The notes below the pieces were generated by a model. It made no database searches. It was not told the origin of the DNA and worked only from the letters and a program-made list of their open reading frames with translations. From Meira nashicola (lineage: Eukaryota; Basidiomycota; Exobasidiomycetes; Exobasidiales; Brachybasidiaceae): a stretch of 64,000 nucleotides of DNA. Positions 20,584 through 29,908 of this stretch are shown in pieces. The stretch spans positions 2,170,001 through 2,234,000 of the forward strand of contig BCJU01000002.1 of NCBI GenBank assembly GCA_001600355.1, in the 5' to 3' direction. Numbering within the stretch: position 1 is the first letter of the stretch; each line of letters opens with the position of its first letter. The translations under genes were made by a program, and so were the position numbers.

Positions 20584-21528
20584 ATGTCGGCTAAAGAGAT
20601 GGACACACAGGCTGCCGGTCCTTCACAACCTGCTCCAAGAAGTTGGTTAAGAGCGATCGATAATACGTACGCTTTATTTGAAGAGGAACAAAATCGTAAA
20701 CAATATCAAACCTTGGCAACAAAGGTGAAAGATGCGGTTAGATTATGTGAAGAAGTGATTGATGAACTAGGTATCAATCATAGTACTTTAAGCTTCAATG
20801 GAGGTAAAGATTGTACAGTTTTGGTACATATATTGGCAGCCGTTTTACGAAACAAGAAGAGAAGAAGAACTGAAGATGATAAGCTAGAATGCATACCTTC
20901 TTTATATATAACGTGTACATCCCCATTTCAAGAAGTAGAAGATTTCGTTGGTGAATCAATACGAAGATATAACCTTTTGCTTGTTCGACAAAGAGGGAGT
21001 ATGAAAGAAGCATTGGAGAAATATTTGAACGGACAAGGAGATGAAGAAGGTTTATCAGCTGGTACATCACAACAACAAAATGGACATCACCCACATCGAG
21101 ATGTTAAGGCAATCTTTGTTGGAACGCGAAGAACAGATCCGCACGGAGCAGATTTAACACCTCGCAAACAAACCGATCCAGGTTGGCCAGAAGTAGAACG
21201 GATACAGCCCATACTGGATTGGTCCTACCAAGATGTATGGAACTTTTTACGATGTCCATTATTTGCTGTAAGTCAAGATGAAATTCATGATGAAAAGGGA
21301 AATGAATGGGGTCAAACGTACGGAGTGCCGTATTGTAGCTTATATGATGAAGGTTATACAAGTTTAGGAAGTACGTACAACACATTTCCCAACCCAATCT
21401 TAGACACACGCAAAGGAGAACCAATTGATGAACAAGATCGACATAAGCATCGATGGTTACCCGCCTATCGATTGGAAGATGAATCACAAGAACGAGCAGG
21501 AAGAGGATCAAAGCCACAGTCTTCTTGA
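20584..21528 (+). CDS. FAD1: FAD synthetase (FMN adenylyltransferase)
   Basis: The 314-residue enzyme transfers AMP from ATP to FMN to make FAD. It belongs to the PAPS-reductase-like fold used by eukaryotic FAD synthases. The PP-loop SFNGGKDCT is at 70-78. YITCTSPFQEVEDFV, the FVGTRRTDPHGADLTP block (flavin binding) and PILDWSYQDVWNFLR follow in the family order. PYCSLYDEGYTSLGS is the conserved C-terminal segment. It lacks the N-terminal molybdopterin-like domain of the animal enzyme, as in other fungi. The ATG at 20584 is preceded by ATCTAG. It is divergent from COX23 and followed by an acetyltransferase gene on the same strand. Confidence 0.93.
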   Translation: MSAKEMDTQAAGPSQPAPRSWLRAIDNTYALFEEEQNRKQYQTLATKVKDAVRLCEEVIDELGINHSTLSFNGGKDCTVLVHILAAVLRNKKRRRTEDDKLECIPSLYITCTSPFQEVEDFVGESIRRYNLLLVRQRGSMKEALEKYLNGQGDEEGLSAGTSQQQNGHHPHRDVKAIFVGTRRTDPHGADLTPRKQTDPGWPEVERIQPILDWSYQDVWNFLRCPLFAVSQDEIHDEKGNEWGQTYGVPYCSLYDEGYTSLGSTYNTFPNPILDTRKGEPIDEQDRHKHRWLPAYRLEDESQERAGRGSKPQSS

Positions 21529-21734
21529 GTTTTGCATTTTTTCGTTTGTTTGTATAGACTTTTTTAATCATGTGGATATAGCCTTGGTAATCATTATCAA
21601 ACAATTCTCCCTTACAGTCAGGTATGCAATCGAGTCATCGTCATTGTTAGTAGAACAGTACATAGCGTGCGCTAGCGCGTGAAACATTTGTAACAATAAA
21701 AGTGCAACCAAGTACTTGGATTTGGTTTAAAACA

Positions 21735-21758
21735 ATGATTACCATGTCGCTACTTTGA
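21735..21758 (+). promoter_or_regulatory. Short upstream ORF before acetyltransferase
   Basis: ATG ATT ACC ATG TCG CTA CTT TGA encodes MITMSLL and ends 14 bp before the acetyltransferase ATG. It contains two ATGs in the same frame. Whether it lies in the transcript is not known. Confidence 0.4.
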
Positions 21759-21772
21759 AGCTTGCAAAGGAA

Positions 21773-22219
21773 ATGAGCACTCACACTCTAAAAACACATC
21801 AAGAGATCGTCATCCGACCTGCTGTGCCGCAAGATGAAAATGCTGTTACTTCACTATGGCATGAATGCAATTTGACAACATCTTATAATGATCCAAGCAA
21901 AGATTTCAAATTCGCACTTAATAAACCAAATTCCGATATTCTAGTAGCTATACATTCCTCCATTAAGGCTGTATGTGGAACGGTAATGTGCGGTCATGAT
22001 GGTCATAGAGGATGGTTATATTACGTTTGCTCTTCTCCATCTTTACGTGGAAGTGGAATTGGTAAATTACTGGTAAGAGAAGGTGAAGAATGGTTACGTA
22101 AATGTGGAATTGCAAAAGTTCAATTAATGATTCGTCAAACGAATGAAGAAGTGATGAACTTTTATCAAAATTTAGGTTATGAAAATACACCAAGAATCGT
22201 AATGGCAAAATGGCTGTGA
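21773..22219 (+). CDS. GNAT-family N-acetyltransferase (YpeA-like)
   Basis: This 148-residue single-domain protein has GNAT motifs: an N-terminal IRPAVPQDENAV strand, GTVMCGHDGHRGWLYYVCSSP, the acetyl-CoA loop LRGSGIGKLLV (motif A, RGxGxG/A form with S in the third place) and NFYQNLGY (motif B). The closest family I know is bacterial YpeA-type acetyltransferases, which share GTVM.G.DGHRG..YY. The substrate is unknown. The ATG at 21773 is chosen over an in-frame TTG at 21755. A seven-codon upstream ORF (ATG 21735, stop 21756-21758) ends 14 bp before the start and could dampen translation. Confidence 0.82.
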   Translation: MSTHTLKTHQEIVIRPAVPQDENAVTSLWHECNLTTSYNDPSKDFKFALNKPNSDILVAIHSSIKAVCGTVMCGHDGHRGWLYYVCSSPSLRGSGIGKLLVREGEEWLRKCGIAKVQLMIRQTNEEVMNFYQNLGYENTPRIVMAKWL

Positions 22220-23187
22220 ATCGATTAAGATTATCTAAACTTTATTAGCGTTAAGATATTCAGCTGTGTAAGAGAGCAACACTTTTAACTCTGCAAAGCG
22301 CTGCGCTCATCTACAAAGACACACGCTAAAACGGAAAAATATAAAACCAGGGACCAAAACACCAACATCTTTTAATCATTCTTATTCCACATGTTTTGTT
22401 GATTTTCAGCTCATGCATCAACGTATGATCTTCTTCTTTTCATATGCATAAATACACACACAGCATCTTGTTATCCTTGTTAATCTTGTTCGGATCCCTA
22501 AAAATGAGAATCGTCTCAGACTTCAGTGAAACCCATTTGCGGTGTAGATTTACTGGTTTCGGTGCTATTTATGCGCGTAGATGCACGTCATTACGCCCAA
22601 TCGTTTGTTTGTTGTTAATGCGTACATGCACTTCTTCCACGCGGGTTCACTGTGTTTTATACTTTTTTGGTCCAGGCGCCGCGTGCGCCATTTTTTCACT
22701 AGCGGTGTAGCGCAGCGCAGCAAGGCTCAAGAACACTTTCCTTTTTTTATATCTTTTGTTTCAAAGCATAAAGTCACTGTTCCACTTTGAATTAAAACGC
22801 CGCCTTTTACGGACTGGGAATTTTCAACAAATGCAGCAGTAGCATGTACAAAAAAAGAAGAAGAAGGGGGGTTGCGTGTGCGTATCCGTGGATGGTAAGT
22901 TATCCGTGTGGATATCAATGAAAATGCACGGTATGAAAATGTATGCTTCTTCATTAAAGAGCAAAATCGTCTTTCATTCCCATCATTGGATACCTTACTT
23001 TTCATTTACGTACCTGAACTAGTGCGATCAATTTGAGTGCATAACTTTCTAATCTCCTCCATCATCTTCGCGATCAAAAAAAAACAACTTGCTTTTCACA
23101 CCACAATTCAATTGATCGATGCAATTTCGTTTCTTATAATATTATAGCCTAACAGGCTAAATATCCTTTTAACGACATATTGCAAAA
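22220..23187. other. Intergenic region upstream of peroxiredoxin-like gene
   Basis: 968 bp with scattered short frames but no supported gene. The last ~150 bp is AT-rich and probably the leader and core promoter of the gene at 23188. Confidence 0.55.
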
Positions 23188-26100
23188 ATGGTAGATCACC
23201 AATCAGAGCATCTCGAATCGGATGGGAAGGATGTAAGTACAAATTCGATAGATCAAGTTGAAGAGCACGACAGCCATCCTCAATCCGATCATATTGAAGC
23301 AAAACAAGACGAAGATGCAAGCACAAATATTGAAAAAGGACCAGAAAGTGAATCATCACCACTTACAGCTGCGCCGCCAATCGAACAAGCTAACCCGATT
23401 TCAAACGGCGATGAAAAACGAACGGAAGCCGTTTCAGAGCAAAATCCTCCCTCTCAAGAAGTTGATGACGTTCAGCCAACGATCGATAAAGGTAAAGGTA
23501 GACAACTTGATGGAAGCGTAGACTCAAATCTAGAGCAGAACGAAGCCGAAAATGATCTTGAGCAAATGCGACCCGAAGCACCTACGCCTGAGCCACCAGT
23601 ACATGTTCGTTATATGTTACCGATTGGAGGTCCAGCAAAGAAACGCCCGGGAAGCAAAGATACTTATAGCTCTACTTCTGTTCCGTCTTTGCGGAGTGCG
23701 ATCGCCGGCCCGTCAAATTCTAAAACTGCTTCCAGCGTGGTCATTTCGGATCCTTCTTCGTACGAGAACACAAAACAAAGAAGTTTAAGTAATGCATCGA
23801 ATGCTTCCACCATTAAAAGTCATTCTCGCAATAAATCAACTGTATCCAATAAAAGTGCAGGTAAGAAGTCAATCAAAAGGAAAATGCCCAAACGTAGAAT
23901 GAGTAGCTCAGACATTCCAGAACGTGCATTCGATCAGATGCAGGATGAAGTATTCCGGGCCGGTATTCAAGGCCGAAGGAGATCCAACACAGTCTCAGTA
24001 CGTGGTGAGAAAGCCCAAAACATCAAAAGCCGTCAAAATCGAGAAAGGCCAAAAACAGCTCCTGCTCTACCAGATGGAGCACCCAAATCTCTTTCGTCTC
24101 GTCATCGTTCTACATTAATGATCGATGGCCAAATGTTCACTTTGGATGACGATCTGAAAAAGTACAATGCAGGAGCGCAATCATTACGTACAAGAAGTGA
24201 CACTCTTGCCACAACCAATACAACGCAAGAATCAGTTGCTACTACTGAAGATGGCTTGGCTGTTTTAGAGGGAGGAATGAAGAATCCTGTTGCTGCTGAA
24301 GATGAGCCAATGATTTATGATGCAGATGAATTGGATGACGTTCCTCCTCCAGGTTCTTACGCTATTCATCCTCCTTCTCAACGTCGATTGGCAGAAGCTG
24401 CAGATTTGAATGTTTACAATGAAGACGGAGACTTGATCCGATTTGGACGTTTATTCGAAAAACAGAGAACTTTAGTCATCTTTCTTCGTCATTGGTTCTG
24501 TCCATTCTGTCAAATGTTTGCCCAATCGATTCAAAAAGTGGATCCTTTGCCTTTACAGCGTGCAAATTTAGGAATGATTGTTATCGGTCAAGGACATTGG
24601 CATGTCACAAAGAGTTATAAAGAAGTGATGAAAATTCCTCAATTTGTGCAAATATTCTCCGACCCCACCAGAAAGATTTATTCAGCTTTGGGAATGACAC
24701 TTCGAACCAATGATGCCGGTCCTGCATGCTCTAGACCAGATTATCAAACTATGGGAACATTCAAAGCAAGTATGGTTGCCATTAAAAAGGGAGTTGTCGA
24801 TATGCCGATTCGCATGCCAGGCGATGTAAAGTTGTTGGGAGGAGAATTTATCCTTGGTCCTGGCCTTCAATGTTCTTTTACACATCGAATGGTTACAACT
24901 CGAGGACATTTGGATCTACCACGCATTCTTGTTCAAGCAGGATGTGATCTCTCTCTACGCACACCAAAAGATGTTTTGGCAGAGCGTGATACAGGTCCGA
25001 GAAAACCCGGAAGCACAAGATCTGTTGATCGTATCACCGCACGAAGGATTGCCAAACGATTAACTCGCAAAAGTCATAAACCAGCAACACCAAAGGATAC
25101 TTTGATGATGAAGAGCAGACAAGCAGCAGAAGAAGCTGCTTCAGGAGAAGGTTCAACTCAAAGGACGCAATTTGGAAATCGTACTATGCCTCCTTCTCTA
25201 AGCAAACGATTCTTGCGTCCTAGCACAGGAGAGACAGGTAAGAGCTCGATTGTAGGTCCATCGATGCTTTCTACTGCAAGCACAGATGATTATGTTCATG
25301 TTGACAACCAAGGCCTTGCCCACTCGATCCATGGCGAAGATACAACTAAAAATGTCGGCGCTGAATGGGATGATGATGTCCACCAAAACGATAAATTTGC
25401 AAATCGTACACGCAGAAAATTCATTGATGGCCTGCAGACCGGCTTCTCAGTAACTGCAGGTGCAACAGTATTGGCAGCTGGAAAAGCAAAGCAAGCTGCA
25501 TCTACCGTTGCCTCTGACATTAACACACAATCATCTCGTCTATTGAACAAAAGCACAAGTTCTTCCAATGTCAGAAGGGATGTGCCTCCATTACCTCGTA
25601 CAAGTTCAGCAGATGCTTATGAAGCCGCTAATCTTCGTCAAAGGCTAATGAACTCGGATCAAGACACCAATTTGGAATTGAACGGTCTTTCGTATGCCGG
25701 CAGTACTGTTTCGCTAGGTCGCAATAGAGCCAATACCGGTTACAGACAAACCGAAAAGCTTGGGGAAGATGATTTGAAAGAGATTATGAGTAGAACATTC
25801 AGCTCGCCGAATCTGCACGAAAATGGAACCACTGCTCTCACCACTCCAACGAAACCATCACATTTGCGAAATCGATCAGACGCCAATACATCTCCCTCTA
25901 TACCAGCCACAGACTATGCAGCCATTGCCAAAGATCTCGAATCGACAAGATCGCCTATACGTCAATATCGTACAGGAAATCCGCTAACTTCGGGCTCCAG
26001 TACTTCTCTGGCCTCATCTGTTGCAACACCATCTTCGACCAATGATCCTGTCTTTAGGGGTACCACACACGGTGTTCCGCTTTCTTTGTTCGAGAGAAGA

Positions 26101-27987
26101 ATCTTGGGTAGTGCCGGACAGAATCATAAATATTCACAAAGTGTGGATGAACAACGTTCGATCAATGTAAACACGATCAAAGCATCTCCACGATTTAGCT
26201 TGCAAAACGATAACGCTCAATTTAATGTACCTTTGTCACCAACATTCGGAGAGGATACAGATTATAAACGCTTATCGCGTGAACATTTGGAAGGTCCTGC
26301 AACAGTTGGCTTATTCCCTAATGATACTCTTGATAAACCAAAGACTTCGATTGATGCTGCAACAACAACGTCACGTAATGCTGAAGTTGGTGATAAGACA
26401 CCCAAAGGTAGAATTATTTCCTTGTATGCTGACGATTTCAATGCTACTAATGGAGTTTCCGGTTCTCGTCCTGCAAGTAGTCGTCAATCACTCGATGCTC
26501 CACCGCCAGTGCCACCCAAATCTCCTCGATTCGGTAATACAGCCAGCGCATCAGATTCGTATCCTAAACAACCTCCTCCAATGCCAAATCGTGCACCTAT
26601 GCCTGCGCCTACACCAGCATTTGCAGCAATCTTGGCAGCTGAAGAAGCACGTCGATCAGGCTCTGTTCCGCCTACTCCAACAACTGCAAAGACAACGTTT
26701 ACTTATGCCAATGGATCAAGTAGTGATTTGAATACAATCAATAATCCTTCGATGCCCACTTCGCCAATTCGTCCTACTTCTAGCATGCCAGGTGCCAGTC
26801 CCGCTCTATTTGCTGGTCTTCCTTCTTTGAATGGTTCTTCAACGTCAATTGGTCGATCTAATTCACAATCACAATCTTTACAACAAGAATCACAATCTCA
26901 ACCTGCTCCAGTTCAATATTCAGGTATGCCAACCGGATACTCTTCAATCAGTCGATCCAATTCACAGACACGTACTGTCCAACAAGATCAACAACCACCA
27001 AAACAATCACAACCTGCTCCAATTCAATATTCAGGAATGCCATCTGGAAATCCTTTATTCCAAGGTGCAGCTTTCAATTATAACAAAAGTGGAAGTACGA
27101 ATGGAAAGATAAACGGACACGAGCGCAATGAATCCTCTTCTTCTACATCTTCATCAAATGCAGATAATCGTCGTGCGGCTGCAACAATTGCAGCAGCTAA
27201 TGCAATGCCACGTGAGGTGATTAAAACAGTAAAGACAAATGCTGGATCATCATTTTTGGAAGATCTAGAATCGAGTGACGGATTTAATCGTGCAGGAAGC
27301 ATGCAAGATTCGCATGATAATTCTGGTTTGAAATCTCCTAAAACTCCAATGTCATTAGAAGGTACCTCATCTTCAGTTGATTATGATGAAGAAGACGATG
27401 AAGATTATGGTGGTGATTGGGGACCATTACAAGCACGTCAAAATGTCATTCCTGCAAATCCCAAATCCTCGTCTTCTTATCAACAACAACCCAATAATGG
27501 CTCCTCATATCATTATCATGATACTATCGACGAAGAAGAAGAAGAAGCAGATGAAAATTGGACGGAAAATGATACAGAAGAAGGCGAATTGGACGAAGAT
27601 GATGGTGAAGAAGAAGAATTAACTTCAAATGCCGTTCCTCCTTCGTTGGCTTTATTTGGCGGTATCATTCCGCAAAATGCGAAAAAGACTTCATCTACCG
27701 GGAAATACGTTGTAAAGAGGGTAACAAGTAGACCTTCTACTGCTCCAGCACAAATTGACGGAGATGAAAGTCAAAATAGTTCAACTGATGATTCTTCTCA
27801 ATCAAGCGGAGGATTTATTAGAGCAACGCCTAGTAGTGCAAGCGCTCGCAAGATTCCAATCAGTCGCTTGCTACGTAAACCACCGCAAACTGCACCTTCA
27901 AGTGCAGGGCGTAGATTGTCAGCAATGGCAGAAGAAGAGGAAGAACTAGAAGAAACAACTATTGATTCTGCAGATGTTTCTAGATAA
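23188..27987 (+). CDS. Large peroxiredoxin-like (AhpC/TSA_2, AAED1-type) protein
   Basis: The 1599-residue single-exon protein has one recognisable domain, at about 412-590. It is a thioredoxin-fold AhpC/TSA_2 module: VIFLRHWFCPFCQMFAQ with a CxxC pair at Cys438/Cys441, then GMIVIGQGHW, FSDPTRKIYSALGM and a C-terminal LGGEFILGPG strand. The rest looks disordered. An acidic, Ser-rich N-terminus contains the lysine/arginine-rich RNKSTVSNKSAGKKSIKRK stretch. The long C-terminal region has Pro-rich SH3-type motifs (PPPVPPKSPRF), an imperfect tandem repeat and acidic runs. A redox role is possible for the domain. The tails suggest a scaffold or cell-cortex protein, but I do not recognise a named full-length family. 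Clean frame and consistent codon use argue for one gene. Confidence 0.8.
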   Translation: MVDHQSEHLESDGKDVSTNSIDQVEEHDSHPQSDHIEAKQDEDASTNIEKGPESESSPLTAAPPIEQANPISNGDEKRTEAVSEQNPPSQEVDDVQPTIDKGKGRQLDGSVDSNLEQNEAENDLEQMRPEAPTPEPPVHVRYMLPIGGPAKKRPGSKDTYSSTSVPSLRSAIAGPSNSKTASSVVISDPSSYENTKQRSLSNASNASTIKSHSRNKSTVSNKSAGKKSIKRKMPKRRMSSSDIPERAFDQMQDEVFRAGIQGRRRSNTVSVRGEKAQNIKSRQNRERPKTAPALPDGAPKSLSSRHRSTLMIDGQMFTLDDDLKKYNAGAQSLRTRSDTLATTNTTQESVATTEDGLAVLEGGMKNPVAAEDEPMIYDADELDDVPPPGSYAIHPPSQRRLAEAADLNVYNEDGDLIRFGRLFEKQRTLVIFLRHWFCPFCQMFAQSIQKVDPLPLQRANLGMIVIGQGHWHVTKSYKEVMKIPQFVQIFSDPTRKIYSALGMTLRTNDAGPACSRPDYQTMGTFKASMVAIKKGVVDMPIRMPGDVKLLGGEFILGPGLQCSFTHRMVTTRGHLDLPRILVQAGCDLSLRTPKDVLAERDTGPRKPGSTRSVDRITARRIAKRLTRKSHKPATPKDTLMMKSRQAAEEAASGEGSTQRTQFGNRTMPPSLSKRFLRPSTGETGKSSIVGPSMLSTASTDDYVHVDNQGLAHSIHGEDTTKNVGAEWDDDVHQNDKFANRTRRKFIDGLQTGFSVTAGATVLAAGKAKQAASTVASDINTQSSRLLNKSTSSSNVRRDVPPLPRTSSADAYEAANLRQRLMNSDQDTNLELNGLSYAGSTVSLGRNRANTGYRQTEKLGEDDLKEIMSRTFSSPNLHENGTTALTTPTKPSHLRNRSDANTSPSIPATDYAAIAKDLESTRSPIRQYRTGNPLTSGSSTSLASSVATPSSTNDPVFRGTTHGVPLSLFERRILGSAGQNHKYSQSVDEQRSINVNTIKASPRFSLQNDNAQFNVPLSPTFGEDTDYKRLSREHLEGPATVGLFPNDTLDKPKTSIDAATTTSRNAEVGDKTPKGRIISLYADDFNATNGVSGSRPASSRQSLDAPPPVPPKSPRFGNTASASDSYPKQPPPMPNRAPMPAPTPAFAAILAAEEARRSGSVPPTPTTAKTTFTYANGSSSDLNTINNPSMPTSPIRPTSSMPGASPALFAGLPSLNGSSTSIGRSNSQSQSLQQESQSQPAPVQYSGMPTGYSSISRSNSQTRTVQQDQQPPKQSQPAPIQYSGMPSGNPLFQGAAFNYNKSGSTNGKINGHERNESSSSTSSSNADNRRAAATIAAANAMPREVIKTVKTNAGSSFLEDLESSDGFNRAGSMQDSHDNSGLKSPKTPMSLEGTSSSVDYDEEDDEDYGGDWGPLQARQNVIPANPKSSSSYQQQPNNGSSYHYHDTIDEEEEEADENWTENDTEEGELDEDDGEEEELTSNAVPPSLALFGGIIPQNAKKTSSTGKYVVKRVTSRPSTAPAQIDGDESQNSSTDDSSQSSGGFIRATPSSASARKIPISRLLRKPPQTAPSSAGRRLSAMAEEEEELEETTIDSADVSR
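26845..27048 (+). repeat. Imperfect ~100-bp coding tandem repeat
   Basis: Two adjacent copies start at 26845 and 26944. Each encodes SI.RSNSQ...QQ...QSQPAP.QYSGMP. The second copy is a little longer, by insertion of PPK-type codons. Glutamine-rich and in frame. Confidence 0.75.
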
Positions 27988-28200
27988 AAAGAACGTAAAT
28001 ATACTATAACTCTCATTTTTTTAATCTGCTCTCAATTTTTGCTGTAATATCTTTCTTTGCTCACATTCCTTTGCTTCAATATTTATTCTTGCATTATTTT
28101 TTTGGCTAACATCATCATTATGAATTTCAAATAAAGATCGTGTAATGTATGGACAATGGTATGATTGAGTAGAAATACAGTACATAAAAAAGGTACAATG

Positions 28201-29577
28201 TCAAATCACAAACACTCGTGTTCGTTTCAAACCGCCCGCCATTCCACCTGAACCAACAGACAGGCTTGATCGATCTCTTTGCAGTCTAGCAAACGCTTCA
28301 CGAACATGACTTGTCATAAGTGGACTAGATTTGGCAGGAGGCATTGTGAATAATCCACAAGGAGTTTCACTTGAAACTTCTTCTTCGCTCTTTTCGTTTT
28401 GTTTTTGCTTTTTTGTAGGTGAACTATTTGCCGAACTTATAGTTGCTGAATCTGAAAGTTCTTTGCGTTTCTTTTCTGGGGAGGACGTTTCAACTTTTTC
28501 TTCTGTAGTTGTGCCATTTGTCGTTTGTCCTTCAACCTCCTCGTTGTTATCGTCTTGTTCATCCTTCTGTTTTACTGGTATCCCTTGTCCGCTTTCGATC
28601 ATATCTTTACGAGATCGACTGCCATCATTTAAGCGTTTGATCTGCTTTGTATCTTCTTCAAAAGATTCTTTTATTGCCACTGCTCCTACGCATAATTCTC
28701 GTACAACTTCAAAAGATAAGAAACCCAAAACATCAATAATATCGTCATTCGGTTTAACGTCCAAATAAGCGCCTGCATTGATAAATTCACGAAACTTTTT
28801 CGATTTTCTAAATGTGAAACTTGCTTGACGACATTCAGAATAATGAACATATTCATCTCTTGTCATCTTACGTGTTGCTTCATCTGCCGCTTTGAGCCTT
28901 TGAAGACTATCTTGGTGTGCTTCAATATCATCTTCATCTTCTTCTTCATAATCTTCACCTTGTGCGGCTGCAGCTGTTGCTGCTATACCTGAATGCAAAT
29001 ATTCACTAAAAACGGTAGAAATTTCCCAAGGTAATCTTATTTTCATCTTTCTTGATCTGATCGGATTATCCATTCCTGCTCCTCCATCATCACCTCCTGC
29101 TGCATCTCCAACATCACCTCCCGCTCCACCTGCATCACCACCGCTATCTTTTGCATTCTTTCTAACGTCTTTCCAACTCAAATAAGTTCTTAATCGATTA
29201 ACTTTTGCACGATCATATCTTATCAAAAATAATAAATCTTCCGGAGAAAGATAACGTGAAGATCTTCTTGTAGCTAATGCTCTTGATTGTAGTAACATTT
29301 CGATCACTTGATTACGTACGATATCTTCCACCAATTTTAGAACGTCAGGATGTGGATCAACGATATCGCCAAACACAAACATCTTTTATCATATGTTAAA
29401 TCGGGAAGATTATCAATAAGATGCTTCTAATGCATTAATACTATATGATCAACTTACCATTTGTGATATTTCTTGTAGGTACAGATAACGATATTCCGCT
29501 GGTGCTTCTGTTCCAGGTACTACAATTCCCACTCCCGTTCCTCCAATCGGCGTACCCGCAACTACTGAAGATGTCAT
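28201..29577 (-). CDS. SPT3: SAGA subunit Spt3 (2 exons)
   Basis: Spt3 is the SAGA coactivator subunit that contacts TBP through paired histone folds. Exon 1 is 29577-29458 and exon 2 is 29382-28201. The 75-nt intron has a GTAAGT donor and an AAAAG acceptor and falls exactly between two ATG codons. The spliced protein has 433 residues. The join gives EYRYLYLQEISQMMFVFGDI, the conserved Spt3 start; without exon 1 the first helix is lost. The LVEDIVRNQVIEMLLQSRAL and RYLSPEDLLFLIRYD helices and LRTYLSWKDVRKNAKDSGGD follow. The second histone fold is near RKMTRDEYVHYSECRQASF. A charged, disordered segment separates them from the last ~60 residues. A Gly/Asp-rich run encodes GGAGGDVGDAAGG. Confidence 0.92.
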
Positions 29578-29908
29578 CTTCTTCCCTCCAAGCTATATAC
29601 AATCAGCCTATTAAGTATATGCTATATCCGCCTAAGAGACATCGAATGCGAATGTGATGGTTGAAAAGAGCTAATCTTCCCCACTATCATACGGATGGCA
29701 TTCATCAGGCGTAAAACAGCCGCCTGTGACTTTTCGCGTCTTTTTGCCGAACGACGGCGCCGTGTTCGAATAATCTATGTAACAGGGCGGCGGCGGCGGC
29801 GCCTTAAGCCAGAATCATACTTTATGTTCAAAAAATATGAATACAAAACTCAACAAGAACATAAAAAGTACAAATAATATACAGCAGTAAAAGCGTATTG
29901 AAATCTTT
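29578..29908. other. Intergenic: SPT3 upstream, MTU1 3' flank
   Basis: Contains a GGCGGCGGCGGCGGCGCC run at about 29786-29802, GC-rich against its neighbours. No gene is supported. Confidence 0.5.

Noticed and set aside
22444..22710. Small frame with a hydrophobic, signal-like start
   Set aside because: Composition after the first 20 residues is not protein-like (Cys/Arg-rich) and there is no family match or gene context.
29695..29877. Arg-rich small frame between SPT3 and MTU1
   Set aside because: Its RRRRR stretch is only the CGG run read in frame; no other evidence.
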